A program made the translations under genes and the position numbers. Of a DNA stretch of 64,000 bases, positions 20,221-31,760 are shown piece after piece. A model generated the notes under the pieces. That model was not told the origin of the DNA and ran no database searches. It saw only the letters and a list, made by a program, of their open reading frames with translations. The stretch lies in NCBI GenBank assembly GCA_030704615.1, contig CM060731.1, forward strand, positions 45,572,001 through 45,636,000. The letters run 5' to 3'. The first letter of the stretch is position 1. The number at the start of each line of letters is the position of its first letter. The stretch comes from Takakia lepidozioides (taxonomy: Eukaryota; Streptophyta; Takakiopsida; Takakiales; Takakiaceae).

Positions 20221-22429
20221 CTGCTTCTGAAAGAGGACCAAGAGAAGGAGTCCACAATGCCTCTTTTGGCACTTCTGAGCATGTGCGGATGCTGTGTGAG
20301 GCAGGGCAACTGAAAGAGGCTCTACAGACTTTAAACCAAGGAGGCATTTCAGCAGATTCAGATACTTATGTCTGTCTCTTGCGTAAGTGCATCAAGATGA
20401 AAGGCCTGGAAGCTGGAAAGCAGGTGCATGCTCACATTATCCAAAGTGGATTCAAGCCAAACGTTTTTCTGCACAACACCCTTGTCAACATGTATGTTAA
20501 GTGCGGGAGCATCCTGGATGCTCGCCGAGTGTTCAACAGAATGCCACAACGATGTTTGATCACATGGAATATAATGATGGCAGGATTTACCAAGCATGGG
20601 TGTGGTAGGAATGCTTTGGAGACATATAAGCAAATGATGCGGGAAGGGGTGAGGCCCAACCACGTCACGTTTGTTTGCGTTTGCAAAGCGTGTGCGAGCC
20701 TGGCAACCCTGGAAAATGGCAAAGAGGTCCATGGTGACATTGTCAAAGCTGGAATTGTACCAGATGTCATTCTGAACACTGCCCTGGTGGACATGTATGC
20801 CAAATGCGGAAGCATTGAATCTGCAAAGGGAGTGTTCGACAATATGGCTGAACGAAATGTGGTGTCGTGGAATGCGATGATCGCAGGATATGCACAGCGA
20901 GGGCTCAGGATGGAGGCTTTGGAGACCTATGAGCAAATGATGCAGGAAGGGGTGAAGCCCGACCACATCACGTTTCTTTGCATCTGCAATGCATGTGCAA
21001 GCCTGGCAGCCCTGGAGAAGGGCAAAGAGGTCCATGGTGACATCATCAAAGCTGGAATTGTACCAGATGTTGTTCTGAACACTGCTCTGATGAACATGTA
21101 TGCCAAGTGTGGGAACATTGAGGATGCAAAGGGAGTTTTTGACCATATGGCTGAACGAGAGGTGGTGTCGTGGAATGCAATGATCACAGGATATGTGCAG
21201 CATGGGCGTGGGATGGAGGCTATGGAGACCTATGAGCAAATGATGCGGGAAGGGGTGAAGCCCAACCACATCACATTTGTTTGCATTTGCAATGCCTGTG
21301 CGAGCCTGGCAGCCCTGGAAAAGGGCAAAGAGGTCCATGGTGACATTGTCAAAGCTGGAATTGTACCGGGTGTCATTCTGAACAATACCCTTGTGGACAT
21401 GTATGCCAAATGTGGGAGCATCCAGGATGCAAAGGGAGTGTTTGACCACATGGCGGAACGAGATGTGGTATCCTGGAGTGCTATGATTGCAGGATATGCG
21501 CAGCATGGGTGTGGGATGGAGGCTATGGAGACCTATGAGCAAATGATGCAGGAAGGAGTGAAGCCCAATCACGTCACATTTGTTTGCGCTTGCAATGCAT
21601 GTGCGAGCCTGGCAGCCCTGGACAAGGGCAATAAGGTCCATGGTGACATCATCAAAGCTGGAATTGTACCAGATGTTGTTCTGAACACTGCTCTGGTGAA
21701 CATGTATGCCAAATGTGGGAGCATCAAGGATGCAAAGGGAGTGTTTGACCATATGGCCGAACGGGATGTGGTGTCCTGGAACGCAATGATCGCAGGATAT
21801 ACCCAGCACGGTTATGATATGGAGGCCCTTCAACTATTGGAAGAGATGCAAGTGGAAGGCTTGAAGCTGGACAGTACCACTTTTCTATGTGTTCTCTCTG
21901 CATGTAGCCATGCTGGCCTAGTGGATGAAGGAAAATACTACTTTGACTCCCTGAGTCAAGATCATGGCATCACTCCTGCAGTGGAGCACTTTGGCTCCAT
22001 GGTGGACCTTCTTGGCCGTGCAGGGCGATTGAATGAGGCAGAGGACTTCATTAACAAAATGCCAATAAAACCAAATGTTGTGGTTTGGAGGGCCTTGCTT
22101 GGTGCCTGCAGAAACCATCGCAATGTGGCGATGGCTGAACGTGTGGTTACATCTATTCTCAAGTGGGATGAACAGGATGCCACTACTTATCAAACATCTA
22201 TGCTGCAGCTGGCAGGTGGGATGATGGTGCAAAGGTGAGAAAAATGAGGAAGGTCGGAGGGGTGAGAGAGAAGCCAGGTTGCTGCATTGAGGTGGATGAC
22301 AAATATGGCATCCAAAAAATGAGGAAATCCATGCTGAACCAAGAATATTGTCTGGCAGATGAAGCAACCAGCACGGCGCCGGAACCCATGTGCTGCAAAT
22401 GCCAGAGCTCAATGGAATCTGGGTTTTGA
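20058..22429 (+). pseudogene. PDF-PPR gene copy lacking the DYW end
   Basis: After acceptor GTCCAG|ATT the exon reads IHPRGPDLKHK, then SLWINSYKKPAWVDG (second half of a PDF motif), an 11-Ala run, a linker (GPREGVHNASFGTSEHVRML) and PLS-type PPR units. The units repeat every 303 bp: PNHVTFVCVCKACASL and equivalents start near 20605, 20908, 21211, 21514 and 21817. It is intact to the start of the E domain (RALLGACRNHRNVAMAERVV). A deletion near 22187 then shifts the frame (stop at 22238), and the alternative frame (AKVRKMRKVGG, REKPGCCIEVDD) dies out near 22429. The DYW domain is missing, so the product could bind RNA at most. The paralogues at 26.9 and 33.9 kb keep the lost part. Confidence 0.75.
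20154..20186 (+). repeat. GCA trinucleotide run coding poly-Ala
   Basis: Eleven GCA codons lie between the PDF half-motif and the PPR array. Paralogues have a shorter mixed Ala/Val stretch here (EAAVAAQL at 29.4 kb). Confidence 0.9.
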
Positions 22430-23471
22430 AATTTGCTGATATCTAGGAAATCTGGTCTCGCCCAAGACCAAAGGAACTTCCGAGTTCTGTAGTGGATTTC
22501 CTCACAAAACCATGGTGCAATGGTGTCTGGGACTATCTTTGGCCTGAAGCTGAGCGAAACACAGACCCTTAATGCCACCATTTTCTGAAAATCTTTGAAA
22601 TACACACACATGACAGAGCGTGATGTGCTCAATTCAAGTTGGAACCAAGCTCCAGACTCACAGTGAGTGGAGGCTTGGAAGCCACCACCTAGACAGATAA
22701 GGGGACAGCTTATTCTACCTCTCTATCAAAGGATATTTGTGGCAGTAATCTGAATGTATCTATGAGAGTCAAGGTCTCAAAGTATCATTGGTATATGACT
22801 TATTCTATTCTCTGCCTGCTTGTCTCTCAACCTTGGTGAAGGAAAGGTGGGGAGTGAACCATGTTGCAGACACACAGGCAGGTAGAAGGGCAGTGAAGAG
22901 AAGAGATCCAGTGGTATAAAAGCAGGCAATGCTGGAAATACTTTGCTTGCTGATCATAGTCTTCTAACTGAAAAAACTGTTGATCTCCTTCGTCGTAATC
23001 TTTGCTGTAGTTTTTGTGTCCTTTGGTTTCTTCCACAAAGCAGCTCCATCATACAATCTGCACAAAACAACGGCACCACAGAAACATGGGTAAAAAGGAA
23101 CGTCACCCTGACCTCACTTGTTTCTGTATTGCAAGCATGCAACTATGCAAACATGAGGATCCAAGAAGGCTGCAATTATCCTCTGCTTACAATAGCAAGC
23201 CTTGAGTTATAATGAACATTCAGGTGAAGTGTGCAGACTTTATGATTGAGAGAATGACATATACTGATTACAGATATCGTTGAAAGAGCACATGCTACCG
23301 CCTACAACTCTGCTAATTCTGCCATGTAACAAAGGTCCAAATCAGGGATGCTGAGTTCATGTACAGATGGAGAAAGTGAGCTACCGGTTGTCAAAACTAC
23401 ATCTTGTCCCATAAAGACAAGTACTTGCATCATCACAGAATTTGCCCACTTTCAGATGAAGACTTCCAAGT
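22430..23471. other. No gene seen
   Basis: This is intergenic sequence between the broken PPR copy and the convergent 470-aa gene. It contains short ORFs only. Confidence 0.5.
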
Positions 23472-24884
23472 CTAGGCAACTTCACAAACACACTCAAAAC
23501 AAGGGGAAGGACCTGGAGAAGGCCCCTGAATGATTGCATCGACAGTCTCTGAGGCAGTCTCAGACTCAGTGTGTTGTCCAACACCTTGGTCCATCATCAT
23601 CTCCCTCCAAACCCGCAAGTGTACAGGCTCCCTCTCCTCTTCGTCCAGGTCATCTGCATCGCCAAACTCAAGTTCCCCATCTCCTCTGTAGCCCGCCTCA
23701 CTATCATAACCAGATTCCACACTCTGATTGTCAACAGCCAGCCAACAGTGATCACATTCCGCCCCATCATCACTCCCCTCGCAACTGTGGCACACACAAG
23801 TTGCCCATTCTGTCCCAATGGCCCCCAATTCTGGCAGTACATTGATCCCAGTGCCAACTCTACAATAAAATAGCTCCCCGCTAGAATCTGTTGGTGTGAC
23901 TGGGAAGTCAGAACACTTGATATGGCCGCCTGTGGAAGTAGGGGGATCGGAGATGTAAATGAGTGGCCCATGTGCTGTTCTATCGCTGCTCCTCCCTGAC
24001 CCTGAGTTACAGGAACCCCCAGCTCCGGATCTCTTGATCCGCTTCCTCACATGGACACCCTCCCTCCATCTCCACAACCCTCTTACAAGAGCGTGAGACA
24101 GCTGCTTCCTCCGCTTACTCCAGCCTCGGACTCTGCGACCCTGAAAAGTCGATATTTTGCAAGTTGCCATGCCTGGCCTCGCATTGGATACAAATTCACA
24201 ATAATTACTAGGTTTCCCAATTTCATAATGGGCATGCGGTGCGTAACTGACAATAGATCCTGGCAAGGACTTGCCCTCTACAACAGATTCCTTCTCAAGA
24301 TCTGCTGGATCTCCACACCGAAACCATTGCGTTCCAACTGCAAGGGGATTCAATCCATTAAACACTCTGGCTTGGCTCATAAGGCTCATACCGTTGAGTC
24401 TGTCCGAGCTGATTGACAGATTACGCATAGCTTCGCATGCAACATGTTGCACACCTTCTTTTTGGCGGATTCCTTCATCTCGAGCTTTGGAGGGTCCGTG
24501 AAAGACACGGTCACGGTTTGTAAAACTCAGCTGCAAGGCAGCCAAAGCTCCTTCGTCCACTTGCCCAGAGAGGGGTGTTGTGACCCCATAAGTAGAAGCA
24601 CCAAGCCCGGAATCTGTACTCAAAATAGGAGCAATGCGACACTCTTCTGTCCAAAGAGATTCATCCAGCGATACGTCCTTCGATGAACCAATCGCAAGAC
24701 TGCGTTCGCTACCAGCTGCTGAAAAAGGGTTCCATAGTTCGAGCTGCCTAGCACATGACTCCAGATTACGTCGGCTATAGCGAGCCCTCAAGCCTCCCCT
24801 CTCACTTTCTTCGCTTGTCTTGCTTGTACTTTCCCTTGCTGGCAGCAAATGTGGCTGCCTTGAGGCGACAGCCGAAGAGGTCAT
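23472..24884 (-). CDS. Unrecognised 470-aa protein with a Cys cluster and acidic tail
   Basis: This is a long open frame in a region that is otherwise poor in ORFs. It has a basic central stretch (GWSKRRKQLSHALVRG, REGVHVRKRIKR, about residues 265-300), then a cysteine cluster (CVCHSCEGSDDGAECDHCW, about residues 380-400) that could bind zinc. An acidic segment (ELEFGDADDLDEEERE) and a Ser/Pro-rich end with CFECVCEV follow. There is no signal peptide or membrane helix. The start ATG at 24884 opens a Ser-rich N-terminus. I cannot name the family. An antisense ORF also exists but is shorter. The composition is that of a real protein, but splicing at the ends cannot be excluded. Confidence 0.6.
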   Translation of the reverse strand: MTSSAVASRQPHLLPARESTSKTSEESERGGLRARYSRRNLESCARQLELWNPFSAAGSERSLAIGSSKDVSLDESLWTEECRIAPILSTDSGLGASTYGVTTPLSGQVDEGALAALQLSFTNRDRVFHGPSKARDEGIRQKEGVQHVACEAMRNLSISSDRLNGMSLMSQARVFNGLNPLAVGTQWFRCGDPADLEKESVVEGKSLPGSIVSYAPHAHYEIGKPSNYCEFVSNARPGMATCKISTFQGRRVRGWSKRRKQLSHALVRGLWRWREGVHVRKRIKRSGAGGSCNSGSGRSSDRTAHGPLIYISDPPTSTGGHIKCSDFPVTPTDSSGELFYCRVGTGINVLPELGAIGTEWATCVCHSCEGSDDGAECDHCWLAVDNQSVESGYDSEAGYRGDGELEFGDADDLDEEEREPVHLRVWREMMMDQGVGQHTESETASETVDAIIQGPSPGPSPCFECVCEVA

Positions 24885-26289
24885 AGCTGAAACTCATCAC
24901 TTGACGCAACTGCTGAATTCAATGTTCTGATCCCCACCTCCACATTTGGCAATAGCTTCATGCACACTCCAAGGACGCGTGCTTCTGCTGAATCTGTTTC
25001 ACTCTCCACAAAAACCAGAAATCAAGAAACGATCAGCAGCTGCATGTCTGATCCCATTGAACCTCACCATTTCACTTCAAAATCAAAGCTTCTTTCCACC
25101 TAGCCCAATCCTTGCGCTTTCTCACCCATCCTACACCGCATCTCCTCCCCCAGAGCGATGGGGGTGCCCAAATTACCCATCAAAACAAAAACATCTGCAC
25201 TACACTCCAATTCTTCTCCTCTCCATGCAATCAAAGACTGAGCAGTACAGCCCTGCCTCCTCTCCGCTCTCTGCATCCCCAGCGCCATCGCCTCTCTTCT
25301 CACTCTACGCAAACCAGCCTCTGTCCCCCACACATCCATGGATGAATTGCTGAACAGCTGGATGGATGATACTATAAACAGATTTCACATCAAATGATGG
25401 ATGAATGAACAGATGCTTGTAGATGAACGAAGCCCATGTCACCGGCTGTACGCATGCGCGCCATGTACCAAACTTCATGTACTCATATCATGTACCCTAC
25501 AGAGTATAGAAAAACACACTGGGGAACTGTATTATAACACACAGTAATATCGTACTATTGTATAGATGAGTCTCCTCCCCAAGTTCCTAACCATAGAGCC
25601 ATATCACAAGGGAGAGTGAAATATAAACTACCGCTATGCGATTTACCCTCAACCTGTTGTTACTTGTTACCACTAAGAGAATGTACTCATGTACTCATTG
25701 TAACCACTAAGAGAAGAGGGATCAAAGCTCTCCAGCCAACCATAGGAACACAACAATCTGTTGCTATAGGCTCATATTTCTGGCCTATTTATACTAAGGT
25801 CATGCCAGAACTTAATTAGCCGAGATAACTATAGCATACATTAAAAAAAGAGAAATTTTTTTTCTCCAATAAACTTATTAGCAGACTTATGTATATGCAT
25901 CTTTAGGTATCTCCAACTGCTATTCCGGTAATGAGACTGCTGTTATTATGATCGCAGTGATACTGAGTAGAAATAATTTGGTGAGGAGTTGTTTTCCAAC
26001 AAGACCCTCTAATATAGTTCCTACTACAAGCAATCTCAAAATAGACTTGCTTTTGGATCAATTTTCTCTGGCAAGGCTTAATTTTCCCAACTGAGGCTTT
26101 CCATGACTTCTTTGCTGCGATTTTGCAATCATCCTGAGGTTTGATCACCCGCATCCACAGCACACGGCTTCTGCAGTATTGATTTCAATCACACAATACT
26201 TGTTTCAACTTCACCTCAACTTCATTTTTGCATTTCCAACCTGGTGACATTTCAACGACCCACTCCCCCCTGTGCATACTACCAAATTC
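24885..26289. other. Upstream flank of the 470-aa gene, AT-rich, no gene seen
   Basis: A C-rich first ~450 bp with short ORFs is followed by AT-rich sequence with no motif. The promoter and 5' leader of the minus-strand gene are presumably in the first few hundred bases. Confidence 0.45.
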
Positions 26290-26650
26290 ACATAATCCCC
26301 GCAAGAACAGACCGCATCTTGATGCGGTGAAAGCAGCTTGCATCGTTCGTTCAACAATCTAGAGATGATGTGATTACCATGAAGTGCTGATCAGCCCAAA
26401 AGTAATGGCCAGCATTTCACTGTGGTGGCACAGATAAATATCCTTTGGCTCCTCCTCCAGACATGCAATAACCACTCTGCTTCATTGACCCAGACAGTCT
26501 CTTCAGCCCAGCATGGGTTTCCTCAATTTGTGGATGCAACTTATCTTCTGGTGTGACTCTCTTTTGACACCCGTCATCACTCCTTTTTCTCACCATTGTT
26601 TTATCGTCTCACCTGCCAGCCAGAGGTGATAGCAGCACAAAAGCATATAC
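26290..26650 (-). pseudogene. DYW/E+ domain relic of a PPR gene
   Basis: The minus strand aligns with the last ~110 codons of the neighbouring DYW genes: FHHIKMRSVLAGI-like end, SEMLAITFGLIS-like segment, and EEETHAGLKRLSG-like E+ part. Many frameshifts and deletions are present. It lies just downstream of the gene at 26947 in the same orientation and is probably the 3' remnant of a tandem copy. Confidence 0.6.
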
Positions 26651-26946
26651 TGCCACAGTAGTCGTCTCAATAGCATCAAAATAGTTGTAGCATGATCCTT
26701 TTGAACTGGCAAAAACAGCTTGTAGCAGGCCTGCCTGGTAACTAGATTGCCGTTTGGTTATGCATGAGCATAGTTTAATATTGGGCTGAATTTCCCCACA
26801 GTGGCCTCTTGGAGGGTTGATCTGGCAGAGAGGAAGTGCCCTCAACAGTCCTTCATAGCCAATATCTCAGAAAATGGTTGATGAACCAGGCAGCTGCACG
26901 GTTCAACGAATGTAGCAAGGGAAACGCCTTTACAAAAAGTATCGTT

Positions 26947-29900
26947 TCACCAGTACTCCCCACAAGAACAAACACCATCTTCAAAATGGTGAAAGCGGTT
27001 TGCATCGCGTACAACAATTGCTCGGCCAACAATCTTTGAGATGAACTTGGTGGCGGTGTGGCAGTCACCACACACCCGAAGATTCTTGATGATGCGGAGA
27101 GGCGTCCCAAGGGCCGTGCTAATAAGCCCAAAGGCAATGGCCAGCTTCTCACTGTGGTAACAAAGAGAACATTCCTTTAGCTCCTCCTCCACATCATGCA
27201 ATACAAAGCGAGTGTCAGGCACATACCCTGCCTCCTTCATCTGCCTAGATAATCTTCTCAGCTCAGCATGGATTTCCTCAATCTTTGGATGCACTTTGTC
27301 GTCTACAACAAACGTGTGCACCCTGTTGCCAACTTCAATGCAGCAGCGACCTGGCTCCTTTTTGACCCCTTTGATCTTCATCATTTTTCTCACCTTTGCC
27401 ACATCATCCCACTTCCCAGCAGCAGCATAGATGTTTGATAGCAACACGTAAGTTGCAACATCCTGTTGATCCCACTTGAGAATAGATGTTGCTGCACGTT
27501 CTGCCATCGCCACATTGCCATGAATCCTGCAGGCACCAAGCAATGCCCCCCATGTTGAAGCAGCTGGTTTGATTGGCATCTTGTTTATTAAGTCCTCTGC
27601 CTCATCCAATTGCCCCGCACGGCCAAGAAGGTCCACCATGCAGCCAAAGTGCTCTACTGTTGGAGTGACGCCATAACCTTGACTCAGGGAATCAAAGTAG
27701 TATCTGCCTTCATCCACTAGGCCAACATGGCTACACGCAGAGAGAACACATATAAATGTGATACTGTTTAGGTTCAAGCCTTGCTTTTGCATTCCTTCCA
27801 ATAGTTGCAGGGCCTCCCTATGACAACCATGCTGGGCATATCCTGCCATCATCGCATTCCATGACACCACATCTCGTTCAGCCATGTTGACGAACACCTC
27901 CTTTGCATCCTTAATGCTCCCGCATTTGGCATACATGACCACAAGGGCAGTGTTCAGAATGAGATCCGGTACAATTGCAGCTTTGATGATGTTACCATGG
28001 ACCTCTTTGCCCTTTTCCAGGGCTGCCAAGCTTGCACACGCATTGCAAACACAAACAAATGTGACCTGGTCCGGCTTCACCCCATCCCGCATCATTTGCT
28101 CGTAGCTCTCCAAGGCCTCCATCCCAAACCCATGCTGGGCATATCCTGCGATCATCACATTCCATGACACCACATCTCGTTCCGCCATATTGTCAAATAC
28201 TGTCTTTGCATCCTTGATGCTCCCACATTTGGCATACATGTCCACAAGAGTATTGTTCAGAATCACATTTTGTCCAATTCCAGCTTTCATGATGTCAGCA
28301 TGGACCTGTTTACCATTCTCCAGGGCTGCCAGGCTGGCACATGCATTGCAAAGGCCAACGAACGTGACGTGGTTGGGCTCCAACCCTTCCTGCATCATTT
28401 GCTTGTATGTCTCCAAAGCCTCCATCCCACACCCATGCTGGGCATATCCTGCTATCATCGCACTCCAGGACACTACATCTCGTTCAGCCATATTGTCGAA
28501 CACTACCTTTGCATCCCTGATGCTCCCACATTTGGCATACATATCCACCAGGGCGGTGCCCAGAACAACATCTGGTACAATTCCAGCTTTCCTGATATTA
28601 GCATGGACCTCTTTGCCCTTTCCAAGGGCTATCAGGCTGGCACATGCATTGCAAATGCAAACAAATGTGACCTGGTTGGGTGTCATCCCTTCCTGCATCA
28701 TTTGCTCATAAGTCTCCAAAGACTCCACCCCATACCCATGCTGGGCATATCCTGCCAATATCGCATTCCATGACACCACATCTCGTTGAGCCATATTGTC
28801 AAATGCTACCTTTGCGTCCTTGATGCTCCCACATTTTGCGTACATGTCCACCAGGGCAGTGCCCAGAATGATATCTGGTACAATTCCAGCTTTCATGATG
28901 TTAGCATGGACCTCTTTGCCCTTTTCCAGGTCTGCCAGGCTCGCACATGCATTGCAAATGCAAACGAATGTGATGTGGTTGGGCTTCAGCCCTTCCCATA
29001 GCATTCTCTCGTATGTCTCCATTGCATTCTTACCACACCCATGCTTGGTAAATCCTGCTATCATTATATTCCACGTAATCAAACCTCTTTTAGGCATTTT
29101 GTTGAACACTTTGTATCCATCAACGATGCTCCCACATTTGACATACATGTTGACAAGGGTGTTGTATAGAAACACATTTGGCTTGAATCCAGTTTGGACA
29201 ATGTGTGCATGCACCTGCTTTCCCACTGCTAGGCCTTTTACCTTGATGCACTTATGCAAGAGACAGACATAAGTATCTGAATCCACTGAAATGCCTCCTT
29301 GGTATAAAATTTGCAGAGCTTCTTTCAGTTGTCCTGCCTCACATGCCCTCACATACCCAGAAGTGCCAAAAGAGATCTTGTGGACTCCTTCTATTGGTCC
29401 TCTTTCGGAATGGGTCATCATGGTAGAGGTGCCTATTTTTACCAACTGGGCTGCCACTGCTGCTTCTGAATAACCATCTAACCATGCAGGTTTCTTGTAG
29501 CTATCCATCCATAGTGGCTCATTCGCACTCTTGTGCTTGAAATCTGGCCCTCGTGGATGGATCTGGATTAACAGTCATCCCTGCCTCTTTTAGCTATCCC
29601 TGCCTCAGCAACAACAAATGCATAGATCCTCCCAGTTGATAATGACAAAAAAATTATCCAGCAAACACCCCAACCCTGCTCATGGACACATGAATTGCTG
29701 ACAAGGCCTTAAAAGTGTGTTAAGGAGAGAGGGAGGATGACAATTTGCAAGAAAGCTTTCCATACATCTTGCTGTCTGCTTCTTCTTTAAGATAACAGAC
29801 CTTCATCTTTCTTCTTCCATTGGGACTTGGGTTCCAAAAATATTCCTCCCATAGCTTCTCCTCATCTCTGCTTTTGGTCTCCAGATATTTTCCTGTTACC

Positions 29901-30457
29901 CCATTGGCACTAAGATGTGAAAAACACTAAGAGTTACCATAGATCCACCGATGAACTTACAAAACTCAACATTAAAGATTCGGAACAAATCTGAGCAAAG
30001 GACAAAACAGGGTTAAATGTCTGAAGAAGAACGTGCTCTCACCATATTGTCCTTGATTTTGTATCATGAAAGCAGCTAGCTTTTCTTTCACCCAAGGAGG
30101 ATTCAACCAACTCTCAATCCAAAGGACCTCTTGTGTGTGCTGCTTCCGTCTGTAGTCCGGTGATCTTGGATTGGTCTGGGAAAACCACCACAGTGCAGCT
30201 GAGCAGCCATAATTTTAAACACAGCCTCCTGAGACCAAGCTGAGTTTTCCAAGTAACCTGTACACACAAGGCAAAACCCTGGGGCAATGCATTTTCATGG
30301 CCTGCTTAACAACAACCTATGATACTGACAGGAAGAGCCACTTTCGCAGAACAGACAATCTTTTTAACATCATACATGAAGAAAGCTGCACCTTACCATC
30401 ACAATTGTCCCACCATCGTGAAGGATCTTCAGAGAATTCATGCGAGCGTTGTTTCAT
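26947..30457 (-). CDS. PDF-motif / PPR-DYW fusion gene, four exons, about 968 aa
   Basis: Exon 1 is 30457-30392 (MKQRSHEFSEDPSRWWD, donor AAG|GTGCAG). Exon 2 is 30175-30043 (RSPDYRRKQ, then EVLWIESWLNPPWVKEKLAA). Exon 3 is 29892-29801 (DEEKLWEEYFWNPSPN). Exon 4 is 29562-26947 (IHPRGPDFKHK, SLYKKPAWLDG-type end of a PDF motif, linker, five 101-aa PLS units, E/E+, then HSEKLAIAFGL, CGDCHTATKF and final CSCGEYW). All joints are in phase (0/1/0) with no stop. The PDF motif is the hallmark of OSB organellar ssDNA-binding proteins. PPR-DYW is the RNA-editing architecture, so an organellar nucleic-acid-binding editing factor is inferred. Exon 3 has lost the WWDN core and its donor (GTCTGT) is weak. 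The initiator Met is a guess. The PPR-DYW part is certain; the joined gene is likely but unproven. Confidence 0.72.
29563..29800 (-). other. Intron joining the WW exon to the PDF-PPR exon
   Basis: The 238-nt intron has donor AAG|GTCTGT and acceptor AATCCAG|ATC. The acceptor position (CAG just before the ATC/ATT codon of the IHPRGP or ISYQGP motif) is the same in all three PDF-PPR loci. Confidence 0.5.
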
Positions 30458-30735
30458 GCTCCATTGTTGACCTTTGAGCCAGAAATTCCAAGAGCATGAA
30501 CACTTCAACAGGTTCCTTCATGGAGAAATGCTAGTGTAGCTTTCAGCAAAATTGAGGGCTCTTCCGGATGTACACAATGAGGAACATACTCACAGACCTC
30601 TAATCAGACTCACTGCAAGCCATACTCACTTTTATCTTCAAGTTTTGAAGGAGCTCCACCACCAGAACTAGAACTGCACTATTATATCTGTACACCGTTA
30701 CTACACTGTTCTTGACCTTGTGACATGGCAACTAG

Positions 30736-31108
30736 CTATTCTTTCACCCAACAAGGATAGAACCAACCCTCAATCCACAGGATCTCTTGTGTGCACTGTT
30801 TATGTCGGTAGTCTGGAGATTTTGGATTGGTCTGTGAAAACCACCAGGGAGCAGCTCAGCAGCCACAGTTTTAACCAAACCACAACCGTCAACCCTCCCC
30901 AAATAACTTACAAATTGGAGGGAAAGGACCTGCCTGATTTCATGCCCTACGATGCTGACAATACTCACAGTAAGAGCACTTTTGAGCAGACAAACTGAGA
31001 TTCTAAATTCACTCAACAACTCGGAAATCCAAGAAAGCTCACCTTGTCCATGCTGGAGTCCCACCACTTTGAAGGATCTTTAAAGAACTCCTTCCAGCGT
31101 TGTTCCAT
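30736..31108 (-). pseudogene. Additional upstream PDF-motif exon pair
   Basis: The WW exon 31108-31043 reads MEQRWKEFFKDPSKWWD and ends AAG|GTGAGC. The PDF exon from 30831 (acceptor CAG|ACC) reads TNPKSPDYRHKQ, EILWIEGWFYPCWVKE and then TAG at 30736-30738, where paralogues have AAG (Lys). This nonsense change suggests that translation of the fusion gene starts downstream, at the WW exon 30457, or that this unit is skipped. Confidence 0.6.
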
Positions 31109-31760
31109 GCTCCCGCGTTGACCTACGTGCCTGATCTACCAATTATAGGCCTTGTATGATTGTCATGTGTGCTTGCTTTGCTCCTCCGACCAGATAGATT
31201 GGTGTACTCAGCCCGGATTCCAAGCCTGGATCCTACGGTGCATACAACAGAGTGATCCCCAGATACAAAACCGCAAAAAGGTTCGTGTCATCACCTAATT
31301 CCATTGGCATCCCTGAAGGCTTAAGAGGCGAAAACCCACCACTTGCAAGCGACTCCGTCCTGGCCACATCGCCAAGGGGGATGTCGCTTTCAGCTCCACA
31401 GCGCAGCCCCTTAATATGCTGCACGCTGTGAATCTTCTCAAATGAGCGAAACCACAAGACAGGGCATTGGGTAAGAAGTCCGTATCCACTCTCAAGAGAA
31501 CGCTGGAAGAACACGCTGCCATTCTCACCAGTGAATGAGAGAGCAGAAGGTATATTTGGATCGGAGCACTTCGAAACCCGATGCAAGAAACGATTGCACC
31601 ACCAGAATCCCGTACATGGTAAAAGACGAGCTCTGCCATGTCCTGAGAGATCCACCGCTCGGCAAAGACCTGTTCGCGTGTATGCTGATGGCATTTATTA
31701 TCTTTTCCATTTTGGCCATACTCGCTCCCTTTCAGAAGCAAAGAAGCTGTGACCACCTGC
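31109..31760 (-). other. Leader block of the PDF-PPR locus, shared with 17.85-18.2 kb
   Basis: The minus-strand reading QHIKGLRCGAESDIPL ... KPSGMPMELGDDTNLFAV (about 31430-31280) is paralogous to the leader of the 18-22 kb locus. Farther upstream, overlapping ORFs on both strands give no recognised domain. It may include the promoter and first exon. An OB-fold, as in true OSB proteins, could not be recognised. Confidence 0.45.

Noticed and set aside
20358-21833. A 491-codon antisense ORF across the PPR array
   Set aside because: It is the mirror of 303-bp tandem units. One stop-free unit repeated stays open on the other strand, and it has no independent motif.
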